From Pseudomonadota bacterium (GTDB lineage: Bacteria > Pseudomonadota > Alphaproteobacteria > SHVZ01), in assembly GCA_016195085.1 (NCBI GenBank), contig JACQAG010000006.1:1-64000 (forward strand): a DNA stretch of 64,000 nucleotides, written 5' to 3'. The notes beneath the pieces were generated by a model. The model saw nothing but the letters and a program-made list of their open reading frames with translations, ran no database searches and was not told the origin of the DNA. The position numbers and the translations under genes are program-made. Shown piece after piece: positions 17,013-25,842 of the stretch; the stretch's first letter is position 1, and each line of letters begins with the position of its first letter.

Positions 17013-17576
17013 ATGAGCGTCGCTTTCGCCCCGTTCGCCCGCAAGGCGGCAAACGCCGCGGCCGCCAATGATCCGGCGCCGGCCTGGGAACCTTATCCGG
17101 AACCGGTCCGTGCCTCCGTCAGCCAGCAGAGCCAGAAGAAGCCGGAAATGGCCGCCGCGGCCGCCCGTTCGGCCATGCGACTGCGCGCAGCGCAGGTGTT
17201 CGAGGCCGAGCCTGAGCGGACGCAGCGGGCGGTCGCCGTCGACCCGACCCGGCAAGCCGTCAGCGCTCCCCAATATCTCCGCGAGCTGGAGAGCTTCCAG
17301 CGTCTGCAGTTCCAGGGCGAGATCGGCAAGACGGTCATGACTGTGACGCCGGCCGAGGTCGAGGCCGCGATCCGGCTCGCCGCGCGGCTCAAGGGTCGCT
17401 ATCTCGCTAAGGTTCTCGATTCCGGTGCTACGAACAAGCGGCCCTTCGGCGATCTCGAGACCAAGGAGTTGGCGCGCACCCGGGAGATGTCCGAGGAGAT
17501 GCAGCGCGGCATCGAGGCGCTCCGCAAGGCGATCGAGTCGGGAGAGCTACAAATTCCAGGCGTCCGCCGCGCCTAG
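17013..17576 (+). CDS. Hypothetical protein with helical C-terminus
   Basis: The 187-residue product is not recognised. Its first 75 residues are alanine/proline-rich and low in complexity. From about residue 80 it becomes helix-prone and charged (YLRELESFQRLQFQGEIGKTVMTVTPAEVEAAIRLAARLKGRYLAKVLD), and it ends with a likely amphipathic helix (EMSEEMQRGIEALRKAIESGEL). No signal peptide or membrane segment is seen. The ATG at 17013 is supported by GGAGGAG 6 nt upstream. It is divergent from the ligase gene and 54 nt before the Sel1-like gene. Third-position composition looks like the neighbours, so it is probably a real gene. Confidence 0.65.
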   Translation: MSVAFAPFARKAANAAAANDPAPAWEPYPEPVRASVSQQSQKKPEMAAAAARSAMRLRAAQVFEAEPERTQRAVAVDPTRQAVSAPQYLRELESFQRLQFQGEIGKTVMTVTPAEVEAAIRLAARLKGRYLAKVLDSGATNKRPFGDLETKELARTREMSEEMQRGIEALRKAIESGELQIPGVRRA

Positions 17577-17630
17577 ATTGGCGGCGAAGCGGGCATCGCC
17601 CCTGGGCCTCGCCGCTGCTAGCATGAAGCC

Positions 17631-18374
17631 ATGCCGGCTGGCGCATTGCCGCAATCATCGCTTCGACGGCTGAGCCTTCTCGCTGCGGCGGCACTCGTCT
17701 TCGCGCCACTCAGTGCCGCTCCGGCTCAAGCGGAGAGCCTTAAGGAGGCCTGCCTCGCCGCCTCGCCAAGCGGCGGGATTGCCATTTGCGAGCGGGCGGT
17801 CGAAGCCGATCCGAACGACGCGGCAAGCCTCAGAGCGCTCGGCTTCGCCTTCTTGTCGCTGGGCGAAGCAGAACCGAGCTTCGCCGCCTACCGGCGTCTT
17901 CTCGAGCTCGCACCCGAGGACTGGTCGGCGCATTTCGATGCCGCGGCGGCCTACGCCACCTTCAGCCGGTATGACCGTGCCGTGGCTCCTGCGCTCGAAG
18001 CCGTGCGGCGCAATCCAGCCGCGCTTGCTCCCAATCGACTGGCGCTGCTCATCCTGCAGGCGTTGCGCCGAGACGCCGATGCGTTCCCGATGCTGCTCAA
18101 GGCCGCTGAGCTCGGTGACGATACGGCCATGGTAGATTTGGCGCGCGCCTTCGAGCGCGGGGAGGGGATTGGCGCCGATCCGAGGCTGGCGCTCGCCTGG
18201 CTCGAGCGCGCGGCCGCGGCCGACAATGCCTTGGCCATCGTCCGTCTCGCCGAGGTCTACGAAGAAGGCGAGCTGGGTGTCGCTCCCGATTCGGCGAAGG
18301 CCGAGGCGTTCGCCCGCCGCGCCTGGTTGCAACGGCACTTTTGGGACGACGAGGCTGCCGCGAGCAACCAATGA
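17631..18374 (+). CDS. Secreted TPR/Sel1-like repeat protein
   Basis: The 247-residue protein starts with a signal peptide (RLSLLAAAALVFAPLSAAPAQA) and is probably periplasmic. The middle has TPR-like helical pairs (DAASLRALGFAFLSLGEAEPSFAAYRRLLELAPEDWSAHFDAAAAY). Residues about 155-235 look like two Sel1-like repeats (GDDTAMVDLARAFERGEGIGADPRLALAWLERAAA and DNALAIVRLAEVYEEGELGVAPDSAKAEAFARRA). Such repeats bind proteins and no enzymatic motif is present. It is a single gene that ends close to the tRNA-Cys gene on the other strand. Partner unknown. Confidence 0.8.
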   Translation: MPAGALPQSSLRRLSLLAAAALVFAPLSAAPAQAESLKEACLAASPSGGIAICERAVEADPNDAASLRALGFAFLSLGEAEPSFAAYRRLLELAPEDWSAHFDAAAAYATFSRYDRAVAPALEAVRRNPAALAPNRLALLILQALRRDADAFPMLLKAAELGDDTAMVDLARAFERGEGIGADPRLALAWLERAAAADNALAIVRLAEVYEEGELGVAPDSAKAEAFARRAWLQRHFWDDEAAASNQ

Positions 18375-18408
18375 TCGACGCAGCCGGGCCGCATCGCCGC
18401 CTCCAGGC

Positions 18409-18482
18409 TGGAGGCCCGGGCCGGAATCGAACCGACGTACGGGGATTTGCAGTCCCCTGCATGGCCACTCTGCCACCGGGCC
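18409..18482 (-). tRNA. tRNA-Cys (anticodon GCA)
   Basis: On the minus strand the sequence folds as a tRNA. The 7-bp acceptor stem is GGCCCGG (18476-18482) with CCGGGCC (18413-18419). The D arm starts TGGCAGAGTGG, and the anticodon arm GGGGACTGCAAATCCCC reads GCA. The T arm contains GTTCGATTC. The discriminator base is U, as expected for cysteine tRNA, and CCA is encoded (18409-18411). Confidence 0.95.
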
Positions 18483-18693
18483 TGGAAGCGCTGGGGCCGG
18501 GACAATAAGTGCGCGGCGACCGGCGGGTCAAGCAACTGGGACGGCGATCGCCCGGGGCTGGCCATGGTTCGATCCGCCCCGCCCGGCGACTGCCGGCGAT
18601 GGTTGTCTCGCGGCCGGGCCGACGTATATCCTAGGCGATGCGGCGTTTGGCCACCGGGGTGGCCGCGGTCACGGTAATCGAGGTTGAACAGCA

Positions 18694-19359
18694 ATGACGG
18701 ACTATGCCGCCGCGCGGCGCAACATGGTCGAGGGGCAGCTTCGCACCAACAAGGTGACGGATCGCCGCCTCCTCGATGCGCTTTCCGAAATATCGCGCGA
18801 GCGCTTCGTCCCGCCCGCCCAGCGCGGTGTGGCCTATGTCGACGAGGACCTGCCGATCGGTCAGGGGCGGTTCCTGATGGAGCCGATGGTGCTGGCCCGC
18901 TTGGTTCAGCTCGCCGCCATCGACCCTGGCGACAGGGTGCTCGATATCGGCCCCGGTTCCGGCTATTCGAGCGCGGTGCTGGCGCGCCTCGCCGGGCGGG
19001 TCGTGGCGCTGGAAAGCGATCCAAGCTTGGCCGAGGCGGCGAAGCGGAATTTGGCGGAGCTCGGTATCGGCAACGTCCAGGTGGTGACCGGCAATCTTGC
19101 CGGCGGATATCCGAAGGAGGCTCCCTACCAAGCGATCCTGCTGAATGGCGCAGTTGAGCGAGTACCCCCCGCCATCGTCGAGCAGCTCGCCGAAGGTGGG
19201 CGGCTCGTGGGCGTGGTCGGGCCGTCGCAAGGCGCCGCAGGCATCGGCAGGGCGACGCTGATGCAGCGTGTCAGCGGCACGGCGTCGAGCCGCATTGCCT
19301 TCGATGCCGCCGTGGCGCCCTTGCCTGGATTCCAGGCTGAGCCGGGTTTCGTATTCTGA
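18694..19359 (+). CDS. pcm: Protein-L-isoaspartate O-methyltransferase
   Basis: The 221-residue enzyme is a PCMT-family methyltransferase that uses S-adenosylmethionine to start repair of isoaspartyl residues in aged proteins. The N-terminus (MVEGQLRTNKVTDRRLLDALSEISRERFVP), the GQG substrate-loop segment (DLPIGQGRFLMEPMV) and the SAM-binding VLDIGPGSGYSSAVLARL are all present. It is the first gene of the pcm, rhodanese, tolC, popZ, valS order known from many alphaproteobacteria. The rhodanese gene starts 10 nt after its stop, so the two are probably one transcript. Confidence 0.93.
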   Translation: MTDYAAARRNMVEGQLRTNKVTDRRLLDALSEISRERFVPPAQRGVAYVDEDLPIGQGRFLMEPMVLARLVQLAAIDPGDRVLDIGPGSGYSSAVLARLAGRVVALESDPSLAEAAKRNLAELGIGNVQVVTGNLAGGYPKEAPYQAILLNGAVERVPPAIVEQLAEGGRLVGVVGPSQGAAGIGRATLMQRVSGTASSRIAFDAAVAPLPGFQAEPGFVF

Positions 19360-19369
19360 GGCGATCAGC

Positions 19370-19717
19370 GTGACCACGGCCCAAGCGCGTGAAGCAGCAC
19401 CTCTGCAGATCGAGGCGTCCGAGCTTGCGGATTGGCGTGAGAGCAAGCGCGCGCATGCGGTCCTCGACGTGCGCGAGCCTTGGGAGACCGAGATTTGCCG
19501 GATCGCCGACAGCCTCGTGGTGCCAATGGGGCAGCTCGCTTCTCGCCTCGAGGAGGTTCCCAAGGATCGTCCGCTGGTGGTGGTTTGCCATCACGGCATG
19601 CGGAGCCTGCAAGCAACGGTCTGGTTGCGCAGCAAGGGCATCGGGCAGGCCTTCAATCTTGCCGGCGGCATCGATGCGTGGGCGCGACAGATCGACCACA
19701 GCATGGCCGTGTATTAG
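19370..19717 (+). CDS. Rhodanese-like domain protein
   Basis: A single rhodanese domain of 115 residues. The active-site loop is CHHGMRS with the catalytic cysteine at residue 73, following VLDVREPWE and VVVCHH, and before GGIDAWA. This loop is the usual one for single-domain sulfurtransferases that pass sulfane sulfur (GlpE-like). A GTG at 19370 is the start and puts the gene 10 nt behind pcm. It is cytoplasmic, with no signal peptide. Sulfur donor and acceptor unknown. Confidence 0.88.
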   Translation: MTTAQAREAAPLQIEASELADWRESKRAHAVLDVREPWETEICRIADSLVVPMGQLASRLEEVPKDRPLVVVCHHGMRSLQATVWLRSKGIGQAFNLAGGIDAWARQIDHSMAVY

Positions 19718-19788
19718 ATGGCCCTTGCATGCGCCGACCGAACACCAACATTGCCAAACGATCGTCTAGCTTTGGAGGCCTTATCGTC

Positions 19789-21195
19789 ATGACGCTTCTG
19801 CCCAGCGACGCCATTCTGGCGTGGCGCCGCCGCGGCCTTCGGGCCGGGCTTTTTCTATCCTTGGTGCTGCCCGGCCTTGGTGTCGTGCCGGCATCCGCGC
19901 AGACCCTCGAGGAAGCCTTGGTGCAGGCCTACAACAACAATCCGGTGCTGCAGGCGCGACGTGCCTCGCTTCGGTCCCTCGACGAAGGCGTGCCCCAGGC
20001 CCTGTCCAATTGGCGCCCGACCGTCACCTTTTCCGGCAATATCGGGCAGCGCAAGCTAGAGACCAACACCAACAACAAGAAGACGGCCGACGAGGGACGC
20101 ACGCCGTCGACGGCGGATTTGCTGGTGACCCAGCCGCTCTATCGCGGCGGCCGCACGGTGGCGCAAATTCGCGTCGCCGAGGCGAGCGTGCAGGCCGAGC
20201 GCGCGCGCCTGTTCGCAACCGAGCAGAGTGTGTTTCTCGACACCGTGACAGCCTTCGCGACGGTGGTGCGCGACCAGGCCACGGTCGAGCTCAACACCGC
20301 AAACGAGCAGCGGCTGCGGCGCCAGCTCGAGGCCACCCAGGACCGGTTCCGGGTGGGCGAGGTCACCCGTACCGACGTGGCGCAGGCCGAGGCGGCGCTT
20401 GCCGGAGCCACCGCCGCGCGCATCTCCTCGGAAGGCACGCTCGAGACGTCACGCGCGCAGTTCCAGCGCGTCGTCGGCATTCCCGCCAGCAAGCTCACCG
20501 AGACGACGCTGCCGGAGAAATTGCCGACCAAGGACGATGCCCTCAACCAGGCCGCCAACGACAATCCGAACGTGGTCGCCGCGCAATTCGAGGAGCAGGC
20601 GCAATCGTTCCGGGTGCGTCTGGCCCAGGGGAGTCTCCTGCCGCAGCTGAGCCTGCAAGGCGAAACCCGGCGCGACAGCAACACCGGCAGCTCGAACCAC
20701 AGCGCCACCAATTCCGCGAACGCGACGGCACTCGTAACCGTGCCGCTCTACGAAGCCGGCAATATCACCAGCCAGGTGCGCCAGGCGCGCGAAACCCAGA
20801 CCCAGCGCCGCTCCGACATCGAAGACCAGCGGCGCCAGTCGATCAATACCGCCACCGCCGCCTTCGAGACCGTGCTGTCGAACAAGGCGCAGCTGGTCTC
20901 GCTGCACTCACAGATCCACGCGGCGGAGATCGCGCTTGAAGGCGTGCAGCAGGAGGCATTGGTCGGCTCGCGCACGGTGCTCGACGTGCTCGATGCCGAG
21001 CAGGCGCTGCTGACAGCCCAGGTCAACTTGGTCAATACGCAGCGCGATCTGACCGTGAATACTTATACGCTCATCTCGGCCACGGGCCGCTTGACGGCCC
21101 GTGACTTGAATCTTCCAGTGGAATTCTATGACTTCGATGCCCATTACAGGGTGGTTCGCAATATCTGGTGGGGCATCCTCGACGCTTTGCCCTGA
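19789..21195 (+). CDS. tolC: TolC family outer membrane efflux protein
   Basis: The 468-residue protein has a signal peptide ending near VVPASAQ and the two-fold repeated long-helix pattern of TolC. The first repeat holds TLEEALVQAYNNNPVLQARR, VTQPLYRGG and FRVGEVTRTDVAQAEAAL; the second holds VTVPLYEAGNITSQVRQAR and EALVGSRTVLDVLDAEQALL. It forms the outer-membrane channel and periplasmic tunnel for type I secretion or RND efflux. The ATG at 19789 has GGAGG about 11 nt upstream. Its neighbours are the rhodanese gene before and popZ after, as in other alphaproteobacteria. Confidence 0.93.
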   Translation: MTLLPSDAILAWRRRGLRAGLFLSLVLPGLGVVPASAQTLEEALVQAYNNNPVLQARRASLRSLDEGVPQALSNWRPTVTFSGNIGQRKLETNTNNKKTADEGRTPSTADLLVTQPLYRGGRTVAQIRVAEASVQAERARLFATEQSVFLDTVTAFATVVRDQATVELNTANEQRLRRQLEATQDRFRVGEVTRTDVAQAEAALAGATAARISSEGTLETSRAQFQRVVGIPASKLTETTLPEKLPTKDDALNQAANDNPNVVAAQFEEQAQSFRVRLAQGSLLPQLSLQGETRRDSNTGSSNHSATNSANATALVTVPLYEAGNITSQVRQARETQTQRRSDIEDQRRQSINTATAAFETVLSNKAQLVSLHSQIHAAEIALEGVQQEALVGSRTVLDVLDAEQALLTAQVNLVNTQRDLTVNTYTLISATGRLTARDLNLPVEFYDFDAHYRVVRNIWWGILDALP

Positions 21196-21287
21196 TAGGG
21201 CCCTGGACTTGCACGGCTATTTCTAGCGCTGGCGGATCGTCTCTGGGTGTTTTATGTTGTCACGCTGCTGTTTTGGATCTGTAGGCA

Positions 21288-21935
21288 ATGAGTGACCCGA
21301 AGTCCCAAGAACCGTCAATGGAGGAAATTCTTGCGTCGATAAGACGCATTATTTCCGAAGACGGCGCCGGGGAGGGGGAGGCGGCGGCCGCCGCTCCTGC
21401 CGCAGCAGCGCCCGCAGAAGCACCGAAACCAGCGCCAAAGCCGGCTGCGGCCGCTCCTAAGCCGGAGCCGAAGCCCGAACCCAAGGCCGAGGCACCGCCA
21501 CCGCCGCCCGAGCCGGCCCCTCAGGAAGACGTCCTCGAGCTCACCGATGTGGTGGAAGAGGACGGCTCCATCGTCAATCTCTCGAAACCCGTGCCCGAGG
21601 CGCCGCCGGAGCCGGAAGGGGCACCTGAGCCGCTCTTCGCCGAGCAGCGCACCCGCGGACGGGCGCCGCCGCCGGCCCCGGAGCGCACCCTCGAGGGATT
21701 GGTTTCGCCACCGGTCCGCGCGGAGGCGATCGGGCATTTCACCGACCTCGCCGATGCGCTGCACCGGCCGGAGACGCCGATCGGCGCCGGCTACAAGACG
21801 CTGGAAGAGATGACCAAGGAAGTGATGCGGCCGATGCTGAAGGAATGGCTCGACTCGCATTTGCCCGACCTGGTCGAGCGTCTGGTGCAGGAAGAAATCG
21901 AGCGGATGGTACATAAGGCGACGCGCCGCCAATAG
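21288..21935 (+). CDS. popZ: PopZ-like pole-organizing protein (DUF2497 family)
   Basis: The 215-residue protein has PopZ architecture. A short conserved N-terminal helix (SMEEILASIRRIISED) is followed by an acidic, proline/alanine-rich disordered linker of about 90 residues. Conserved C-terminal helices follow (TLEEMTKEVMRPMLKEWLDSHLPDLVERLVQEEIERM). In Caulobacter PopZ forms polar condensates that anchor the centromere through ParB. The position between tolC and valS agrees with the synteny of the family. The linker length is in the usual range. Confidence 0.9.
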   Translation: MSDPKSQEPSMEEILASIRRIISEDGAGEGEAAAAAPAAAAPAEAPKPAPKPAAAAPKPEPKPEPKAEAPPPPPEPAPQEDVLELTDVVEEDGSIVNLSKPVPEAPPEPEGAPEPLFAEQRTRGRAPPPAPERTLEGLVSPPVRAEAIGHFTDLADALHRPETPIGAGYKTLEEMTKEVMRPMLKEWLDSHLPDLVERLVQEEIERMVHKATRRQ

Positions 21936-21993
21936 ATTTGCCGGGCTTGCCTCCGCTAGGCCGGCGGGCCCAGACGTGAGGACTGCTTCCACA

Positions 21994-24636
21994 ATGCTCG
22001 ACAAGACCTATCGACCGAACGAGGTCGAGACCCGCCAATATGCCCGTTGGGAAGACTCCGGCCGCTTCGCCAGCCGGGCCGACTCCAACGCCAAGCCCTA
22101 CACGATCATGATGCCGCCGCCGAACGTGACCGGCAGCCTGCATATGGGCCACGCGCTGACCTTCACCGTGCAGGACGTGCTGATCCGCTATCAGCGCATG
22201 CGCGGCCGCGACGTGCTGTGGCAGCCCGGCAGCGACCATGCCGGCATCGCCACCCAGATGGTGGTGGAGCGCCAGCTGCAGAGCGAAGGCAAGAGCCGAC
22301 AGGAGCTCGGGCGCGAGGCATTCATCGAGCGGGTGTGGAAGTGGAAGGGCGAGTCCGGCGGGGCCATCACCAACCAGCTCCGCCGCTTGGGCGCCTCGCC
22401 CGACTGGGCGCGCGAGCGCTTCACCATGGATGACGGGCTCTCGGCCGCCGTCCGCAGGGTCTTCGTCGACCTCTACCGGCAAGGCCTGATCTACAAGGAC
22501 AAGCGGCTGGTCAACTGGGACCCCAAGCTGCTGACCGCGATCTCCGACCTCGAGGTCGAGCCGCGGGAGGTTAAGGGCTTTCTCTGGTACCTTAAATATC
22601 CGATAGAAGGCGCTGAAAACCAACATATTATCGTTGCCACCAGCCGCCCGGAAACGATGCTGGGCGACACCGGCGTGGCGGTCCATCCCGACGACGAGCG
22701 CTACCGTGCCCTGGTGGGCAAGCATGCGGTGCTGCCGCTCGTCGGCCGCCGCATCCCCATCGTCGCCGACGACTATTCGGACCCGACCAAAGGCTCCGGC
22801 GCGGTCAAGATCACTCCGGCCCACGACTTCAACGATTTCGAGGTCGGACGCCGGCACAAGCTGGAGATGCTCAACATCTTCGACGCGGCGGCGAAGCTCA
22901 ACGACGCCGTGCCCGCCGCCTATCGCGGTCTCGATCGCTTCGAGGCGCGCAAGCGCATCGTCGCCGACCTCGAGGCCAAGGGGCTGGTGGAGAAGATCGA
23001 GCCCTTGGTGCACACCGTGCCCCATGGCGACCGCTCCGGCGTGCCCTTGGAGCCCTGGCTCTCCGATCAGTGGTATTGCGATGCGAAGACGCTGGCGAAG
23101 CCGGCGATCGAGGCGGTCGAGCAGGGCCGCACCCGGATCGTGCCAAAGCAGTTCGAGGCGGTGTACTGCGAGTGGATGCGCAACATCCAGCCTTGGAACA
23201 TCTCGCGCCAGCTCTGGTGGGGGCACCAGATCCCGGCCTGGTACGGGCCCGACCGGCACATCTTCGTCGCCCACGACGCGGCCGAAGCCGCCGCGGAGGC
23301 GGCGAAGCACTACGGCCGGAAGGTGGATCTGGTCCGCGATCCCGATGTCCTCGACACCTGGTTCTCCTCCGGGCTCTGGCCGTTCTCGACCCTCGGCTGG
23401 CCCGAGGCGACCCAGCACCTCAAGCGCTACTACCCCGGCGACGTGCTGGTCACCGGCTTCGACATCATCTTCTTCTGGGTCGCCCGCATGATCATGCTGG
23501 GGATCCACTTCATGGGCGATGTGCCGTTCCACACGGTCTACATCCATGGCCTGGTGCGCGACGCCAAGGGCCAGAAGATGTCGAAGACCAAGGGCAACAC
23601 CATCGATCCCCTGGAGCTCATCGACAAATACGGTGCCGACGCGCTCCGCTTCACCATCGCCGCTTCGACCGCGCAGGGCCGCGACATCAAGCTCGCGCCA
23701 TCGCGGGTCGAGGGCTATCGCAACTTTGCGACCAAGCTCTGGAATGCCGCGCGGTTCTGCGACATGAACGGATGCAAGCCGGTCCCCGGCTTCGATCCGG
23801 CCTTCTGCAAGCTGCCGGTCAACCGCTGGATCGTGGGCGAGCTGGCGAGTGCGGCCAGGCGCACCTCGGAGTCCCTCGAGGAGTACCGTTTCAACGACGC
23901 GGCCCTCGGTCTCTACCAGGCGGTCTGGGGCACCTTTTGCGATTGGTATCTGGAGTTCACCAAGCCGATCCTGGCCGGCTCCGATGCCGCCGCTGCGGCC
24001 GAGACCCGGGCCGCAACCGCCTGGGCGCTCGACTGGCTCTTGCACCTCTTGCACCCGTTCATGCCGTTCATCACCGAGGAGATCTACGAGCAGTGCGGCG
24101 GCGGTCTCCTGATCCAAGCGGCATGGCCCGAGCCATCACCAAACCTCGTCGATGCCAAAGCGGCGGGCGAGCTGGGTTGGCTGGTCCGGCTCATCTCCGA
24201 CATTCGCTCGCTGCGCAACGAGATGAACGTGCCCGCCGGCGCCGTCATCCGCTTGCAGGTGAAGGGGGCCTCGAGCGAGACGCTCATGCGGCTCGCGACC
24301 TATGGCGATCTCGTCCGGCGCTTGGCGCGGGTCGAGGAGCCGCAGGCGGTCGAAGGCGCGTTCGAGAAGGGCTCGGTCCAGCTCATTCTCGAGGAGGCGA
24401 GCTTCGCCTTGCCGCTGGCCGGCGTCATCGACCTCGCCGCCGAGCGGGTTCGTTTGGCGAAGGAGGTGGACAAGCTCACGGGCGAGATCGACAAGAGCGA
24501 GAAGAAGCTCGGCAATGAGAGCTTCGTCGCCAAGGCGCCGCCCGAGGTGGTGGAGGAGCAGCGCGAACGGCTGATGGAAGCAAACCAGGTCAGGGCCAAG
24601 CTGCAGCAGGCCCTCCGGCATATCGAGAGGGCATAG
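21994..24636 (+). CDS. valS: Valyl-tRNA synthetase
   Basis: This 880-residue class I aminoacyl-tRNA synthetase charges tRNA-Val. It shows the HIGH-type motif HMGH at 50-53 (in PPPNVTGSLHMGHAL), the editing domain (TSRPETMLGDTGVAVHPDDERY), the KMSKT motif near residue 528, and the C-terminal coiled-coil arm (VRLAKEVDKLTGEIDKSEKKLGNESFVAKAPPEVVEEQRERL) specific to ValS. The ATG at 21994 fits the family start; a GTG at 21976 is also in frame. It lies 58 nt after popZ. Confidence 0.97.
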   Translation: MLDKTYRPNEVETRQYARWEDSGRFASRADSNAKPYTIMMPPPNVTGSLHMGHALTFTVQDVLIRYQRMRGRDVLWQPGSDHAGIATQMVVERQLQSEGKSRQELGREAFIERVWKWKGESGGAITNQLRRLGASPDWARERFTMDDGLSAAVRRVFVDLYRQGLIYKDKRLVNWDPKLLTAISDLEVEPREVKGFLWYLKYPIEGAENQHIIVATSRPETMLGDTGVAVHPDDERYRALVGKHAVLPLVGRRIPIVADDYSDPTKGSGAVKITPAHDFNDFEVGRRHKLEMLNIFDAAAKLNDAVPAAYRGLDRFEARKRIVADLEAKGLVEKIEPLVHTVPHGDRSGVPLEPWLSDQWYCDAKTLAKPAIEAVEQGRTRIVPKQFEAVYCEWMRNIQPWNISRQLWWGHQIPAWYGPDRHIFVAHDAAEAAAEAAKHYGRKVDLVRDPDVLDTWFSSGLWPFSTLGWPEATQHLKRYYPGDVLVTGFDIIFFWVARMIMLGIHFMGDVPFHTVYIHGLVRDAKGQKMSKTKGNTIDPLELIDKYGADALRFTIAASTAQGRDIKLAPSRVEGYRNFATKLWNAARFCDMNGCKPVPGFDPAFCKLPVNRWIVGELASAARRTSESLEEYRFNDAALGLYQAVWGTFCDWYLEFTKPILAGSDAAAAAETRAATAWALDWLLHLLHPFMPFITEEIYEQCGGGLLIQAAWPEPSPNLVDAKAAGELGWLVRLISDIRSLRNEMNVPAGAVIRLQVKGASSETLMRLATYGDLVRRLARVEEPQAVEGAFEKGSVQLILEEASFALPLAGVIDLAAERVRLAKEVDKLTGEIDKSEKKLGNESFVAKAPPEVVEEQRERLMEANQVRAKLQQALRHIERA

Positions 24637-24700
24637 ACCAGCGGGGAGAAGCGGTCGGCGCCGATCGCAGCCATCCAAACTTCGGGGGAGGGGACGGATC

Positions 24701-25723
24701 ATGGCTTACGCCAAATCGCGGATCTGGACGGAGCTCGACTTCGAGAAGGACGGCAAGCAGGTGGGCTATTTGCACCTGCCGCATTCGGTCACCCGCTCGG
24801 CCTACGGCACCATCGCCATTCCCTGCGCCGTCATCCGCAATGGTGCCGGGCCGTCGACGCTGCTGATGGCGGGCAACCACGGCGACGAATATGAAGGGCA
24901 GGTGGCGCTCGGCAGGATCATCCGCGAGCTGCACGCCGAGGACATCAAGGGCCGCATCATCGTCGTGCCGGCGATCAATCTCCCGGCCGCCATGGCGGGC
25001 ACGCGCGTCTCGCCCGTCGACGATCGCAACCTAAACCGCTCGTTTCCGGGAAATCCCAACGGCACGCCGACCGAGCAGATCGCCTACTACATCGAGGCGG
25101 TGCTCGCGGCGATGTGCGAGTCCTGGCTCGACTTGCATTCCGGCGGCGGCTCGCTTGCCTATGTGCCCTTCGCTTCGACCCATCTCACCCAGGACGCGAA
25201 GCTGAACAAGCGGGCGCTGGCGGCGCTCAAGGCTTTCGGCTCGCCCATCAGCGTGATCCAAGCCTTCTCCGACGAGCCCAACATGGCCAATAGCGCCGCC
25301 ACCAGAAACAAGGCGATCTACTTCGGCACCGAGGCCGGCGGCACCGGCAACGTCAACCCCGATGGGGTCAAGCTCGCTTATGAGGGGACGCTGCGCGCGC
25401 TGGCGCATTTCGGCCATCTCTCGCGACGCAACAAACGCTTGCCTATTCCGCCGGCGCCAAAAAAGCTGCGCTGGGTCGAGATCGCGTCGCGCGACTACTA
25501 CGTCTATGCGCCGCAAGCCGGGCTGTTCGAGCCGAAGGTGAAGCTGGGCCGCATGGTGAAGAAGGACCAGCTCTACGGCCAGGTGCATTTCGTCGACGAC
25601 CCGCTGCGCCCACCCGCCGAGGTGCGCTTCAAGATCTCGGGGCTCCTCGTCTGCACGCGCCATCCCGGACGTTGCGAGCGCGGCGATTGTCTGGCCCACC
25701 TTGCCACCGATATAAGGCGCTGA
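24701..25723 (+). CDS. Succinylglutamate desuccinylase/aspartoacylase family deacylase
   Basis: The 340-residue protein belongs to the zinc-dependent AstE/AspA family of deacylases, the M14-like fold. The first two metal ligands are seen in GNHGDEYEG (H60 and E63) and the third in LDLHSGGG (H146). RNLNRSFPG is the usual substrate-binding arginine stretch. Relatives remove acyl groups from N-acyl amino acids, including DoeB of ectoine breakdown. The ATG at 24701 follows GGGGGAGGGG. The gene precedes a binding-protein gene and two amidohydrolase genes, suggesting a catabolic set. Its substrate is not known. Confidence 0.88.
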   Translation: MAYAKSRIWTELDFEKDGKQVGYLHLPHSVTRSAYGTIAIPCAVIRNGAGPSTLLMAGNHGDEYEGQVALGRIIRELHAEDIKGRIIVVPAINLPAAMAGTRVSPVDDRNLNRSFPGNPNGTPTEQIAYYIEAVLAAMCESWLDLHSGGGSLAYVPFASTHLTQDAKLNKRALAALKAFGSPISVIQAFSDEPNMANSAATRNKAIYFGTEAGGTGNVNPDGVKLAYEGTLRALAHFGHLSRRNKRLPIPPAPKKLRWVEIASRDYYVYAPQAGLFEPKVKLGRMVKKDQLYGQVHFVDDPLRPPAEVRFKISGLLVCTRHPGRCERGDCLAHLATDIRR

Positions 25724-25750
25724 TCCGCCCGGCCGGCGTCCGCCGGCTCT

Positions 25751-25842
25751 CTTGTGCCGACCCTCCTTCCGGCGCTAACGTTGCGGAAACGAAAAAATGT
25801 TTCCGACAGGTAACGGCTCACCGAAGAGGAGATCGGTCATGA
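25751..25842 (+). promoter_or_regulatory. Leader region with repeated motif, copy A
   Basis: The 92 nt up to the start of the binding-protein gene are repeated in diverged form at 28583-28673. Shared blocks include TCTTGTGCCGA, CGGCGCTAACGTTGCGG, AAAAAATGTTTCCGACAG and AGGAGATC before the ATG. The AGGAG is the ribosome-binding site for the gene at 25839. GTTGCGGAAAC and GTTTCCGAC give a short inverted pair (GGAAAC/GTTTCC) that may be a hairpin or operator. It could be a promoter and 5' leader that was duplicated together with the downstream genes. Confidence 0.55.
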
